A stretch of 64,000 nucleotides of DNA from Aulostomus chinensis (lineage: Eukaryota; Chordata; Actinopteri; Syngnathiformes; Aulostomidae), in assembly GCA_037954235.1 (NCBI GenBank), contig JBBMOA010000021.1, positions 730,001 to 794,000 on the forward strand, in the 5' to 3' direction. Shown in pieces: positions 13,139 through 23,512 of the stretch (its first letter is position 1; every line of letters begins with the position of its first letter). The notes beneath the pieces were generated by a model, which worked only from the letters and a program-made list of their open reading frames with translations, was not told the origin of the DNA and ran no database searches. Position numbers and translations under genes: made by a program.

Positions 13139-13550
13139 ATATATTTGCTTTTTAAGTGATTTTTGAATTCTGTCAGACGAACGAAAATGAAGCAGAATTG
13201 TAAAGTTAGCATTGCTAGGCAACATACAGCTGAACAGGAAGTGTTGGATAATGCTGAGTCAGCAGAGTCTTGATGTGATACATCATTGATAACTGATCAG
13301 ATTGATCTGTTTCCTGTCAACAAACAACCTGTTTCTGTCCTCAGATGGCGGTTCAGGATCCGGCGATGCAGGTGAGCACTTGTTTGTTTCCAACATTTGA
13401 AAGATTTACCTCCATCAGCTGGATGACATCAACGCCGTCGTGTGTGTCTGCAGACGATGAAGGTTCTGGTCACGGGAAAAAGGCCTCCAAGTGTGGAAAC
13501 TGCAAGTTTGGCGCCGAATGTGATGAAGACTCAGAGGACACACTGTTAGT

Positions 13551-13597
<47 letters not shown>

Positions 13598-16500
13598 CTT
13601 GAAATTTAATGAATCCTGAACACAGAAAAGTGTAACTGTAATAATGTGTGTGTGTGTGTGTGTGTGTGCGCAGCTGCATGTGCAACATTGTGTGTAATGG
13701 CCACAACGATAACCTGGTGTGTGGCAGCGACGGTGTCACCTATGACACGCCATGCCACGTTCGGGAGGCATCGTGCCTCAAACAGCTCAAGATTGACATC
13801 AGACACGTGGGGCGTTGTCAAGGTAACGAGACATACACACACTCATCAGAGTCCTATATCGAAGGTGATGATATGAAAGAGGAAAGAGTAGGGCAACAAA
13901 AGAAAATGGAGGAGGGGACAGACAAGTAGAGAAGGCGAGGGGGAGGAGGAGAACGGGGGGGGGTAATCCAGACACACACTCGTCCTTCCATCCTTTTGAG
14001 GACGTCAGTGACCTGAACCAGTCCCACTTCCTGTCAAATGTCCTCACAGAGACAGAAGAGCGTCTCAGTTTAAGCACACGTCTGAACGAGCTGCCGCTTC
14101 CTTTGTCTTCTTCTTCTGCTGCGAAACGTGATTATAAAAAGGAATTTGTTGGAAAAATAATTTAAATGGGGCGGCACGGTGGAGCAGTGGTCCTCCCTGT
14201 GGCCCCCCCGCAAGAAGGTTGTGGGTGGAGCAGTGGTCCTCCCTGTGGCCCCCAGCAAGAAGGTTGTGGGTGGAGCAGTGGTCCTCCCTGTGGCCCCCAG
14301 CAAGAAGGTTGTGGGTGGAGCAGTGGTCCTCACTGTGGCCCCCAGCAAGAAGGTTGTGGGTGGAGCAGTGGTCCTCACGGTGGCCCCCCAGCAAGAAGGT
14401 TGTGGGTGGAGCCCCGGCTGCAGCACGGGGTCTTTCTGTGTGAGTCTCCATGTTCTCCCTGTTCCTGCTGGGTTCTCTCTGGTACTCCAGCTTCCTCCAC
14501 AGTCCAAAGACATCAAGAGGGACCAGGTTAATCCAGACTCTAAATTGACCGTAGGCGTGGCTGGGAGAGCCAATGGTTGTCTGTCTCTATGTGTTGGCCC
14601 TGCCATGGACTGGTGACCTGTCCAGGGGGAAGGCTGCTGGGATAGGCTCCACCCCCACCACCCTCAACAGGAGAAGAGGGGGAACATGGAGGGATGGATG
14701 GAATAATTTAAATGGCAGGAAAACTATGATTGTAATTATTCAACTGTCTTGACATGTCAGTGATGCTGTACAGAATCTTGAACTGAAATGAAATTATTGC
14801 TGAAGGACCCCCAGAGGACCACTCAAGGACCCCTAAGGTCCCTGAACCTCACACAGAAAACCCCTGCTCGCGAAGTTTGGTGCTGGAGGAGGGTTTTCTC
14901 CAATCTGGCAACCTGAACATTTTCTTTATCAGAGGAGTCTAAGTGTTGTCTTTACTACAGCTAAAGCTAATGAACATGTATGAGCGGGAGTCACTTCCAG
15001 AGTCGAAGAGTTGAAAAGTCTCTCATCTTCTTCTTTTGTGGTTTCAGACAAAAGCAGGAAAGATGACGGCATCAAGATGAAAACAGACATTTATGGTAAA
15101 ACCTCCTCGCTGCTGTTGCCTGTCACCTCTGTGTTGTCGTCTGATCAGCCAATCACAAACCAGAGTGTTTTTGTTACAGCTGTGTCCAAACCTGGTGAGG
15201 GGGAGGGGTTTGTGGACAGTCCCGCCTCCTGCCCCAAAGACTTCTGTGAACACGGCCAGTGTGAGATGACGAACAATCTCGCCACCTGCAGGTAAACATG
15301 CGTCATGATGAGAGTCAGTCCACAGGAAGTACATCACTCCTACATTTACAGACAGGAAGTGTTTTAGTGGCGTTTCCACTGCTCACTTTGGTTTGGCCCC
15401 CTTCTCACCGGCCCCAATACGGTACTAACCGTTACCATTTTGGTCCTTGCTCTGCTGGGGTTCCAAGCGAGCCGAGCAGGGACTAACATGTGACGTAAAC
15501 GCATAGCGGGCTCTGATTGGGTAACTCACCCGTCACGTGGTCTACTTCCTATCATCCTGGCCTCGGTGGAATCCTGGTCATGGCTCAGTGAAGTCCCTTA
15601 TTCTTTTCTTGGGGGTTCTGTTTCTCCACTTGAAGCCTCGTCTGTCTGTCCTCCCTCACTTTTAGTTGAAGCAAAAACCCCTGACGAGCAGCAGGCGTCA
15701 CGCCGCCTCCACGTCCTCCATTGTTGTTGTTGTGTCTCACAGTAATCACACCAGGGAACTCTCAGCCGGTGAGTCCACCTACGCTGACGTGGTACCAGTG
15801 CTGGTGGGAACGCACCTGTACTGGGCCATGCTGACCCGACCCCACCTGAGACGAAGTGAGCCAGTGGAAACACACCTTTAGTGTTTGCTGATGTAACACC
15901 TGTGTGCGCTTACTTGTGTGCAGGTGTGAGGCAGCGTATGGCGGCGACCACTGTGACCAGCTGCTGGACTTCAACATCCTGTACGTGGTGCCGAGCGGGC
16001 AGAAGCTGCATTACGTTCTCATTGCTGCCATCATTGGAGCTGTTCAGATCGCTGTCATCGTCGCCGTGGTTATGTGCTTCACCAGGTAGTGACATCACGT
16101 GACTGAGGTGCTGCATCACATTGTTACATTCTCCATCAGCTCTGGTGGAGGGGCGGAGCATGGGCTGCAGAGGAGGAGCACTGTTTCTGCTGCTCTTACC
16201 TGTAACCTACACACCTGTCTACCCACAGCAAGCCTCTGCCCCCAACTCGCTTAGGACTCACACTTAGCATTAGCATTAGCCTTATCATGTGGCACTGTAG
16301 TTTAGTCATGAAATGACATGGCAAAGTACAAAGTAATGTTAGCTGTTAGCAGATGGCTAAAATGGCCAGCGCTAACAAGTGATTGTAAAAGATGACTTCT
16401 AGGGTGACAAAACATTGCAGCCCTCAGTATTTGATGGGTGAGGAACAGGTACATTTACAGGTGATTAAACATACATAATTAAACAGGTAATTTTAACCAG

Positions 16501-16856
16501 AGCTAAAACTGTTTACCAGCTTTGTAGCTGTGGCTAATGGCTAACGTACTAAAGGTACCAAACAAAAGTTTCTAAAGGAATGTGACATCGATCAAATAAA
16601 TGCGATGTTTCATTAAAATGACAAATACATGTTCATGTTTTCATCGTCTCCCTCAGACACATTGAGCTTTTGTTTTGGTTGTCATCTGATGTCTGTCCAG
16701 GTGTGTGTACCTGCTGGTGGCCGGACGTCGTATCTGTGTTGTTGACATGTACTTCCTGTGGTTTCCTGCAGGCGGTGCAACAAGACAAAGCGAGGGCGGA
16801 GGCAGAAGCAGCACCTGGGTCACTTCCCGTCAGGAACGTCGTCCAGGATGATGTAG
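8569..16856 (+). CDS. tmeff1: Tomoregulin-1 (transmembrane protein with EGF-like and two follistatin-like domains 1)
   Basis: Ten exons: 8569-8686, 12410-12519, 12952-13081, 13345-13371, 13454-13544, 13674-13822, 15048-15095, 15180-15291, 15924-16085, 16772-16856. All introns are GT-AG and all phases join, giving about 343 residues. Seen: hydrophobic signal peptide (1-24), two Cys-rich follistatin/Kazal modules (about 51-117 and 138-208), an EGF-like module (about 241-272), a transmembrane helix (292-314) and a tail ending TSSRMM. The start ATG sits in CCGCCATGG, a strong Kozak context. Known for the family: type I membrane protein that modulates TGF-beta/Nodal-family signalling at the cell surface. 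The tail RGRRQKQ...TSSRM and the cavin4 neighbour favour TMEFF1 over TMEFF2 (inference). Exon 5 uses a less common GTTAGT donor, chosen because it keeps the frame and the Cys-Met-Cys junction. Confidence 0.9.
9629..11160. repeat. 25-bp minisatellite, about 60 units
   Basis: A strict 25-bp period within tmeff1 intron 1. The core is GGCCATCACTGGTC followed by a variable ACC block. Variation is confined mainly to two places: the junction word (TAGGCC, TACGCC or TACGTC) and the word after CTGGTC (AACC, GACC or AGCC). Because 25 is not a multiple of three, all three + frames stay open across neighbouring units and give His-Trp-Ser-Thr-Val-Gly peptides. These are not genes. Confidence 0.98.
11161..11332. 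repeat. Degenerate tail of the 25-bp minisatellite
   Basis: After about 11160 the period collapses to shorter units of the type ACGCCATCATTGAC, which keep the GCCATCA core but lose the GGTC half. This looks like the decayed or ancestral edge of the array. Confidence 0.8.
11930..12182. repeat. (TG)n, poly-G and long (TG)n tracts
   Basis: A (TG)n run merges into about 17 G residues (11950-11966). A second (TG)n run of nearly 70 bp lies at about 12115-12181, shortly before tmeff1 exon 2. Confidence 0.95.
12410..13081 (+). CDS. tmeff1: tmeff1 exons 2-3: first follistatin/Kazal module
   Basis: Exon 2 (12410-12519) encodes the EGF-like half, CDAGTCRFGGTCRENG to CVCQFH. Exon 3 (12952-13081) encodes the Kazal half, with PVCGSNGDTYQNECFLRRAAC, the standard Kazal Cys spacing. 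The exon 2 donor is GTGAGT. The exon 3 acceptor follows a (GT)n tract and its donor runs straight into (CA)n. Confidence 0.92.
12539..13668. repeat. (CA)n/(TG)n tracts at tmeff1 splice boundaries
   Basis: Separate runs at about 12539-12564, 12927-12946, 13083-13132, 13553-13594 and 13646-13668. Those after exons 3 and 5 start within a few bases of the 5' splice site. Those before exons 3 and 6 occupy the place of the polypyrimidine tract. Confidence 0.93.
13345..13822 (+). CDS. tmeff1: tmeff1 exons 4-6: Gly/Ser-Asp linker and second follistatin/Kazal module
   Basis: Exon 4 (13345-13371) is a 27-bp microexon giving a Gly-Ser-Asp linker. Exon 5 (13454-13544) encodes SGHGKKASKCGNCKFGAEC and an acidic stretch. 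Exon 6 (13674-13822) encodes CMCNIVCNGHNDNLVCGSDG and the remaining Kazal core to IDIRHVGRC. Exons 5 and 6 are separated by an intron built almost entirely of (CA)n then (TG)n. Confidence 0.88.
14156..14715 (+). mobile_element. SINE-like repeat with 14-bp target-site duplication
   Basis: The element (14170-14701) begins GGCGGCACGGTGGAGCAGTGG and ends in GGATGGATGG. It is flanked by the perfect duplication AATAATTTAAATGG (14156-14169 and 14702-14715). Its head is expanded: a 45-46 bp segment starting GTGGAGCAGTGG is repeated five times from 14179 to about 14406. It lies in tmeff1 intron 6. Confidence 0.88.
15048..16856 (+). CDS. tmeff1: tmeff1 exons 7-10: stalk, EGF-like module, transmembrane helix, tail
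   Basis: Exon 7 (15048-15095) is a small charged linker. Exon 8 (15180-15291) and the start of exon 9 (15924-16085) encode the six-Cys EGF-like module, CPKDFCEHGQC to GGDHC. The residue before the last Cys is His where EGF-receptor ligands have Arg, as is known for this family. The rest of exon 9 gives a 23-residue transmembrane helix. Exon 10 (16772-16856) encodes a basic tail and TAG stop. Confidence 0.9.
15363..15883. mobile_element. Candidate MITE filling tmeff1 intron 8
   Basis: The two ends are inverted relative to each other around TTTCCACTG and CTCACTT, and both borders carry TTTAGTG, a possible target duplication. No transposase is visible. The ~510-bp element accounts for most of intron 8 (15292-15923). 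The family assignment is inference. Confidence 0.5.
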
Positions 16857-19800
16857 CTGCTCTTTTCTCTTCTCACTTTTATATCAAACACGTTTTGGTA
16901 CCACAGACTGACTGCAGTTTTGATAGCCTCCACTCGTCTGTGCCTCCTTTCTCCCCTTTTTGAAGGCTTGTTTTGGAATTTCTTCAGGGGCCTTACTTTG
17001 AGATTCCCTCCAGGTTTGATTTGGGATGATATTTTTCCTTCAGATGGAGCAGAGACGCTTTCTCTGAAACACTGTGGATCCTCTGAAACTTGATTTATCT
17101 GATTGTATGTCACCTGGAAACACTCACTCTTCTATTGTTTACACCCTGTTGGACACGCGTGTTGTTTACTTTTGTTTCAGTTGATTCTGAAGGATGAAAC
17201 TGATCCTGAGTCAGGATCGACTGACAGACGGCCGCTGCATTTCAAGCCCTGAAATATTTGATCTTTGAAAGCAACTTTTAAAACTTTCAACATTTCATTG
17301 TCTGATATTTCAATATTCTGCTGCTCAGTTGTAACCAGACTGAAGTTGCTGAGAAAAGGAAAATACTGCAGTGCCAGAAAATCAGCGTTTTAACTCTCCA
17401 CATGAAGTATTTAGCTGCGTGACCTCATGTCTCCGTGTCCACTGCGAGCTTCAGCGGGTCCCTTCCTGCCCTCAGAATGCAGCGGCAACGACGGTTTCAT
17501 CGATGCTTTGTGTTCTGTTTATACGGGACAACAAACTTCATCTTGGAATATTCGTTTGGAATTTTAAATGCATTTGAAATGGAATGTTACTCTTTGTCGT
17601 TTCTGAAAATGTTTGTTTCAAATAATCTTTTAGCATAGCATTGACATTAGCACACTTTGCTAATGTCAACCAGCCAGCTGGGGTAAGCTAGTAGCCTCAA
17701 AACTGCCTCTCAAATATTTCACAAATTTTTTGTTGCAAAGTATTATGAATATAAAAAAGATAAAGCATTCCTCGGCAATGACCCGCCATCTTTGATTGTT
17801 GCTCAGAGAGCCATCGGGCAGACTTGGCTAGCATTAGCGAGAGGCTTTCACATGAATTTGCATCTTTAATGTGCACATTTGAAGCGACCGCCCAGTGACG
17901 ACAACGCTCCCCGCACATCTGCCTGCTAGCTGTGACTTCAGTTAGCATCTTAGCATCCTAACTCTGGCTAGCTAATTGCCTTCTTGTTTTCTTGATCATG
18001 GTTACTTTGAAGCAAACATTATACTGCCTTAATACTCCAGGGGGCGCTCTGGACCAAGATTACAGGATCATCAGGGACCATTGAGGCTCGCTCGCTTGTT
18101 TTTTTATGCTAAGATCATTTCGTCTCACAGGGTCACATGACATTTCTCTTCTTTTATCATATTTTTTCTATTTGTCTGTTTTTTGTAACGATAAATCAGA
18201 AAACCAAAATGCTGTTTTTTTCTACTTAAGCTAATGAGGTACAAGCTGATATGTACAGGTTGTTGTTATAATTATTTTATTGCTAATTTTCAGACGACGC
18301 CATTCCGGAAATTGATTTTTTTGGGGGTGTTTTTGACAAGCAAATAATTTAAATGTTTTTGGGTCAAGTTTCTTCTTGTTTTATAAGTATATAATTTGTC
18401 ATGTTGGTACATCGTCTCCATGTTGGTGTTTTTACTGTGGTAGAAGAATTAATAAGCTGAGGTTCCCTGCCGCGTCACGGCGGCCTCAGTCACGTGACGC
18501 TGGCGGGAAGCTGTCAGGTTTGCTGTAGATGTTGGTCCTGCATGAACCAGTCGAGTGTTGTTAGATGTTGTAGCTGAACCAGAATTAAATGATCACGTTC
18601 TTCAAAACCTCTGCTCTGCTTTACTTTTCCACGCCACCAAACTGGCGGAAATGTTTGTGTTGGTCATGTGACTCAAGGCTCAAAAACATTAGACACGATG
18701 TCTGTGGTCTGAACAAGCTTCAGGTGTTTGACCCCAAAGCACTAGAGGGCAGCAAATTACTTCCTGAAACACATGAAGAAAGATGGAATCGTTTCTGTCT
18801 GTCAGAGGACGTTAACGTTTGCAGGACATTTTGGGATGATTGGCAGGTCCTTCATCCAATGAGACGTTCTGAACTGCGGTCCAATCTAATCAACCAGTGT
18901 CCTCCCCACACGCATCAAATTTAACCACCCGCCCAGAGCAACGGAGGGGTGAATATCAAGCGCTCCTGCTGGCTGTCAAAGGAGTTAAATATAAACGTGA
19001 CGGCGGGATAATTATAGGTGGCAGCTGGCGGGGCTTTAGAAGGCGGGGAGTCCCCTTCTCCCTCTCCTCACCTTCTCACTTCTTCATTATAATTTCCAAT
19101 CACTGCAAACCCCCCCCCCCCCCCCCGCGCTGCGCTGGTGGGGGTTCCTGGATGGACCCTGAAGCATCTGTATGTTAGAGGTCAGAATGAGAGTCCTCAG
19201 GTTGGGATCGGGGTCCCTGGAGCCACTTGGCCCCGATGGCCAGCACCAGCAACAGGAATGCTTTTGGTCATCATCAAGGAGAGAGGGAGGGAGAGGGATT
19301 AGGAGTGAAGGAGTGAAAAGGTGACAGCTGATGGACAGACGATGGAGGAATAGATGGGAGGGGGTTTCCACTCCCACTCCAATGTCCCAAAGAGGTGCAG
19401 GGAGTCACTTTACCTTGGCCATATTTTTAGAAGCTGAGAACATGCTGTGCCTCCTCTTGGTCTTCCTCCCTCCATGTCCGGGTCCAGGCCATTGGATTGG
19501 TTGATCAGGGGCTTTTACAGCTGGTTCACTTTATCATTGATCACATACTTAGAACGCAGGGGTTCAGGGCAACAGGGCTTCTCAAACTGAGGCCTGGGGC
19601 CACCCAGGGGCCCTCGGGGGTCACCAGCAGGTTGAAGAGAGCGCTCGTTGGGAGGAGTATTTGTGGTGTCCCTTCAAGCTGGACCTCTCTGGACGGAGGC
19701 ACCATCTGCTCCAGGATGTGAAGGGTTACAGGAGACCCTCTGGTCTGAGCCCTGTGGAAACTCTCCGCTGCCTACCCTCCCTCTCTTTTTAGGCTCACCC

Positions 19801-20038
19801 GCCCTCCCTCCCTCTCTGCCTCAGCAGGGTGGGTCTCACAGGGTCTGACCAGTTTCAGGGTGGACCTCCAGTTGTAGAGACCTGGTTCTCTAGTCCTCTT
19901 TCTCTGGACGCCTGATGCCTCGACCCTCGCCCCTCCCCCGTCTGTGCTGCTGAATGTCTCCGGGTCCCTCCGACATTTAGATCACCGGGGTTCAAATTGG
20001 AAGAGTCAGAAGGAGAGAGAGCTCACCGATCAGCCGGA
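16857..20038. other. tmeff1 3'UTR and tmeff1-cavin4 spacer
   Basis: No further coding exons were recognised. The first 1.5-2 kb is AT-rich and probably holds the tmeff1 3'UTR; a weak ATTAAA signal at about 18583 is one possible end. A poly-C run lies near 19110-19126. A TATA-like TTAAATATAAA near 18985, with a CAGCTG E-box about 35 bp downstream, could belong to a cavin4 promoter, but this is speculative. Confidence 0.5.
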
Positions 20039-21284
20039 ATGACAGACAAACCAGGTCTGCCAGCGGGTGGCGCAGATGATGCTGGAAGCATTATGGCGTT
20101 GCTGGAGCGGGTGGCGGGCCTCATGGACAGCGTCCAGGTCACGCAGCAGCGCATGGAGGAGCGTCAGCTGGAGCTGGAGAGCACAGTGAAGACTATCCAG
20201 GCCGACATCGTCAAGTTGACTAGCGATCACGCCAACACCAGCACCACCGTCGACCGGCTGCTGGAGAAGACGCGCAAGGTCAGCCGCCACATCAAGGATG
20301 TCAGGGTGCGTGTGGAGAACCAGAACATCCGGGTCAAGAAGGTGGAGGCCACCCAGGGCGACCTCCTGGCCAAAAACAAGTTCAGGGTGGTCATTTATCA
20401 GGTAAGACACCCACCAGAAGGTTCCACTCTCTTTAGAGTTCTCATAGAACCTCATAGACCCCTCAGGTTCTGACCGAATCCTCCAGGAGTCGTGTTGGTT
20501 CTCAACTGGAGAGGACCTCACCTCATGTTCTTGCTGCCTCGTCCAAGCAGAGCTAGGGGGGTCAAAACTATTAGCCACATCTGAACCCTAAAACCTGACA
20601 CAAAGGGGACAGGATGGCCTGGTTCAATAAGATTCTGGGTTAGGTCAGACCTCTGGTACTAAGAACTGAATGGACCCAGGATGAACTTAGACCTGTTTCT
20701 CAACAGAACCAAAGGGGAAGACAAAACACTGAAGACACCTTTACTCCAGTCGCTCATTTTAAATTATGAAGGTTGAACATTTCCAAGCGTGTTGAGTCCT
20801 GCTGGTCAGACCCTACCAAGGTCTTCAGACTCATGCGGGAGCCTGCGAGGGCTCGTTCGGCGTTGCCCTTCGGTTCTGACTGACGTATGGTCATATATCT
20901 GAGGTTCGTATACTAGACAGGTTCAGCTGGTGTGTCTCTGCTGGTGCTGGAGGCTGAAATAGCCGCAGACACACTGGGCTTCATTTCATTTCTTTGGCCT
21001 TCACGTTAGCAGCTGCAGCAGCGCAGCGACCTGAATATTTTAGCCCTGGATACACGTCAGCAGGCTGAAAGGTTACACCGCGGATCTGGAGAACAGGGAG
21101 GGTTCTCACTGCTGAAAGATGGGCTCCAACCCACAGAACTCTAAGCTCTTAATCTCACAGTCCAGCTGTTTCTCTCTATTTTGGTTCCTTGGAGCAGTGG
21201 TAAGGGTTATAACGTTCTAACTATGAACCAGCAACTCAGCAGTGACGACTGAGTGAGTGAGTGAGTGAGTGAGTGAGTGAGTGA

Positions 21285-21325
<41 letters not shown>

Positions 21326-21466
21326 TGAGTGAGTGTGTGAGAGAGTGAGTGAGTGAGTGAGAGAGAGAGTGAGTGAGTGAGAGAGTGAGTGTGTGAGTGA
21401 GAGAATGAGTGAGTGAGTGAGTGAGAGTGAGTGAGAGAGTGAGTGAGTGTGTGTGTGAGAGAGTGA

Positions 21467-21505
<39 letters not shown>

Positions 21506-23479
21506 TGAGTGAGTGTGTGAGAGAGTGAGTGAGTGTGTGAGACTGAGTGAGTGAGAGAGAGAGTGAGTGAGTGAGAGAGTGAGTGTGTGAGTGAGAGAAT
21601 GAGTGAGTGAGTGAGTGAGAGTGAGTGAGAGAGTGAGTGTGTGTGTGAGAGAGTGAGTGAGTGTGTGAGAGAGTGAGTGAGTGTGTGTGTGTGAGAGAGT
21701 GAGTGTGTGTGAGAGTGAGAGAGTGAGTGTGTGAGAGAGTGAGTGAGAGTGTGTGAGAGAGTGAGTGTGAGTGAGAGAGTGAGTGAGAGAGTGAGTGTGT
21801 GTGTGAGTGAGTGTGTGAGAGTGAGTGTGTGAGAGAGTGAGTGTGTGTGAGTGAGAGAGAGTGTGTGAGAGAGTGAGTGAGTGTGTGTGTGAGAGTGAGT
21901 GAGTGAGAGAGTGAGTGTGTGAGAGAGTGAGTGAGTGAGTGAGAGAGTGAGTGAGTGTGTGTGAGAGTGAGTGAGTGAGTGTGAGTGAGTGTGTGTGAGT
22001 GTGTGTGTGAGAGTGAGTGAGTGAGTGAGAGAGTGAGTGTGTGTGTGTGAGAGTGAGTGTGTGTGTGAGAGTGAGTGAGTGAGTGAGCGAGAGAGTGTGT
22101 GTGTGAGAGTGAGTGAGTGAGTGAGTGAGTGTGTGAGAGTGAGTGAGTGAGTGTGTGTGTGAGTGAGTGAGTGTGTGAGAGAGTGAGTGTGCGTGTGAGA
22201 GTGAGTGAGTGTGTGTGTGAGAGAGTGAGTGAGTGTGTGTGAGAGAGTGAGTGAGTGTGTGTGTGAGAGTGAGTGAGTGAGAGAGCGAGTGTGTGAGAGA
22301 GTGAGTGAGTGAGAGAGTGAGTGAGAGTGTGTGAGTGAGTGTGTGAGAGAGTGAGTGAGTGTGTGTGAGAGAGTGAGTGAGTGTGTGTGTGAGAGTGAGT
22401 GAGTGAGTGAGTGAGTGTGAGTGAGTGTGTGTGAGAGTGAGTGTGTGTGTGAGAGTGAGTGTGTGTGTGTGAGAGTGAGTGAGTGTGTGTGAGAGAGTGA
22501 GTGAGTGTGTGTGAGAGAGTGAGTGAGTGAGTGTGTGTGTGAGTGAGTGTGTGTGTGAGAGTGAGTGAGTGAGTGTGAGTGAGTGTGTGTGTGAGAGTGA
22601 GTGAGTGAGTGTGTGAGAGTGAGTGAGTGAGTGTGTGTGTGAGAGTGAGTGTGTGTGTGAGAGTGAGTGAGTGAGTGAGTGAGTGAGTGAGTGAGTGCTT
22701 ACTAAGACTAAATCAGGTCACACCTTCAACACTTAATACCTCCATGAAGCAAAGTTGCTAGGAAACCAAAGAGGCAAACAGAAAGTGACTTACATGTCAA
22801 GATGGAGCTTCACCATTTCAAAAGATAAAAGTTACAAGGATTTCTGTACAGGAAGTGGTCATCTCCAGGTTCTTCCACCAACAGGAAGTGGTCATCTCCT
22901 GGTTCCTCCCCCAGCAGCCAATAGGATCGCTCCATGTGATTGTGGTGATTGAACCAGTAAATCAGCTCTGGTGAACAGAAGTTGATGATCTTCCAGGTTC
23001 AGTTCATCAAGATCATCTTCACTAATGAACCGCTTTGGTTGGATAAAGATACATTTTTAAATTTGTACTTTCTGTGCATTTAAAGCATCAGAGGGAAATA
23101 TCTAGTTAGCATGTTCTGTGAAGCTTCTTTATGGTCAGATATTAGCCCGCAAATGTTAGCGTTGCTGGCTCATTCGGCTAGTTTATGCAATGGCTCACCA
23201 GCAGTGAGTAGGCCTCTGACCACAGAGGTCCCTGGTGTAGAAAAGTGAAGACGCCGAGGTTGAGGACGTGTTGGCAGCTCAACTGTCACTCACCAAATGA
23301 CTGATACTCCAGCGGACAGAAAGCTGGTGTTGTGGCTCTGCTTAGTGCCAATAAATCAAGTGTTTATGTATGGGGGGGGGGGGGGGGGGGCTGTAAGTGA
23401 CTGAGCCAGCTGAACCCTGACAGACACCGGGTTATTCTGAGTCTGAACATCCAGCAACTCCTAATATAGTTGCCCCCCC

Positions 23480-23512
<33 letters not shown>

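Noticed and set aside
19497..19848. Short open frames upstream of cavin4
   Set aside because: Gly/Pro/Leu-biased translations from GC-rich sequence with no domain; more likely promoter or 5' flanking DNA.
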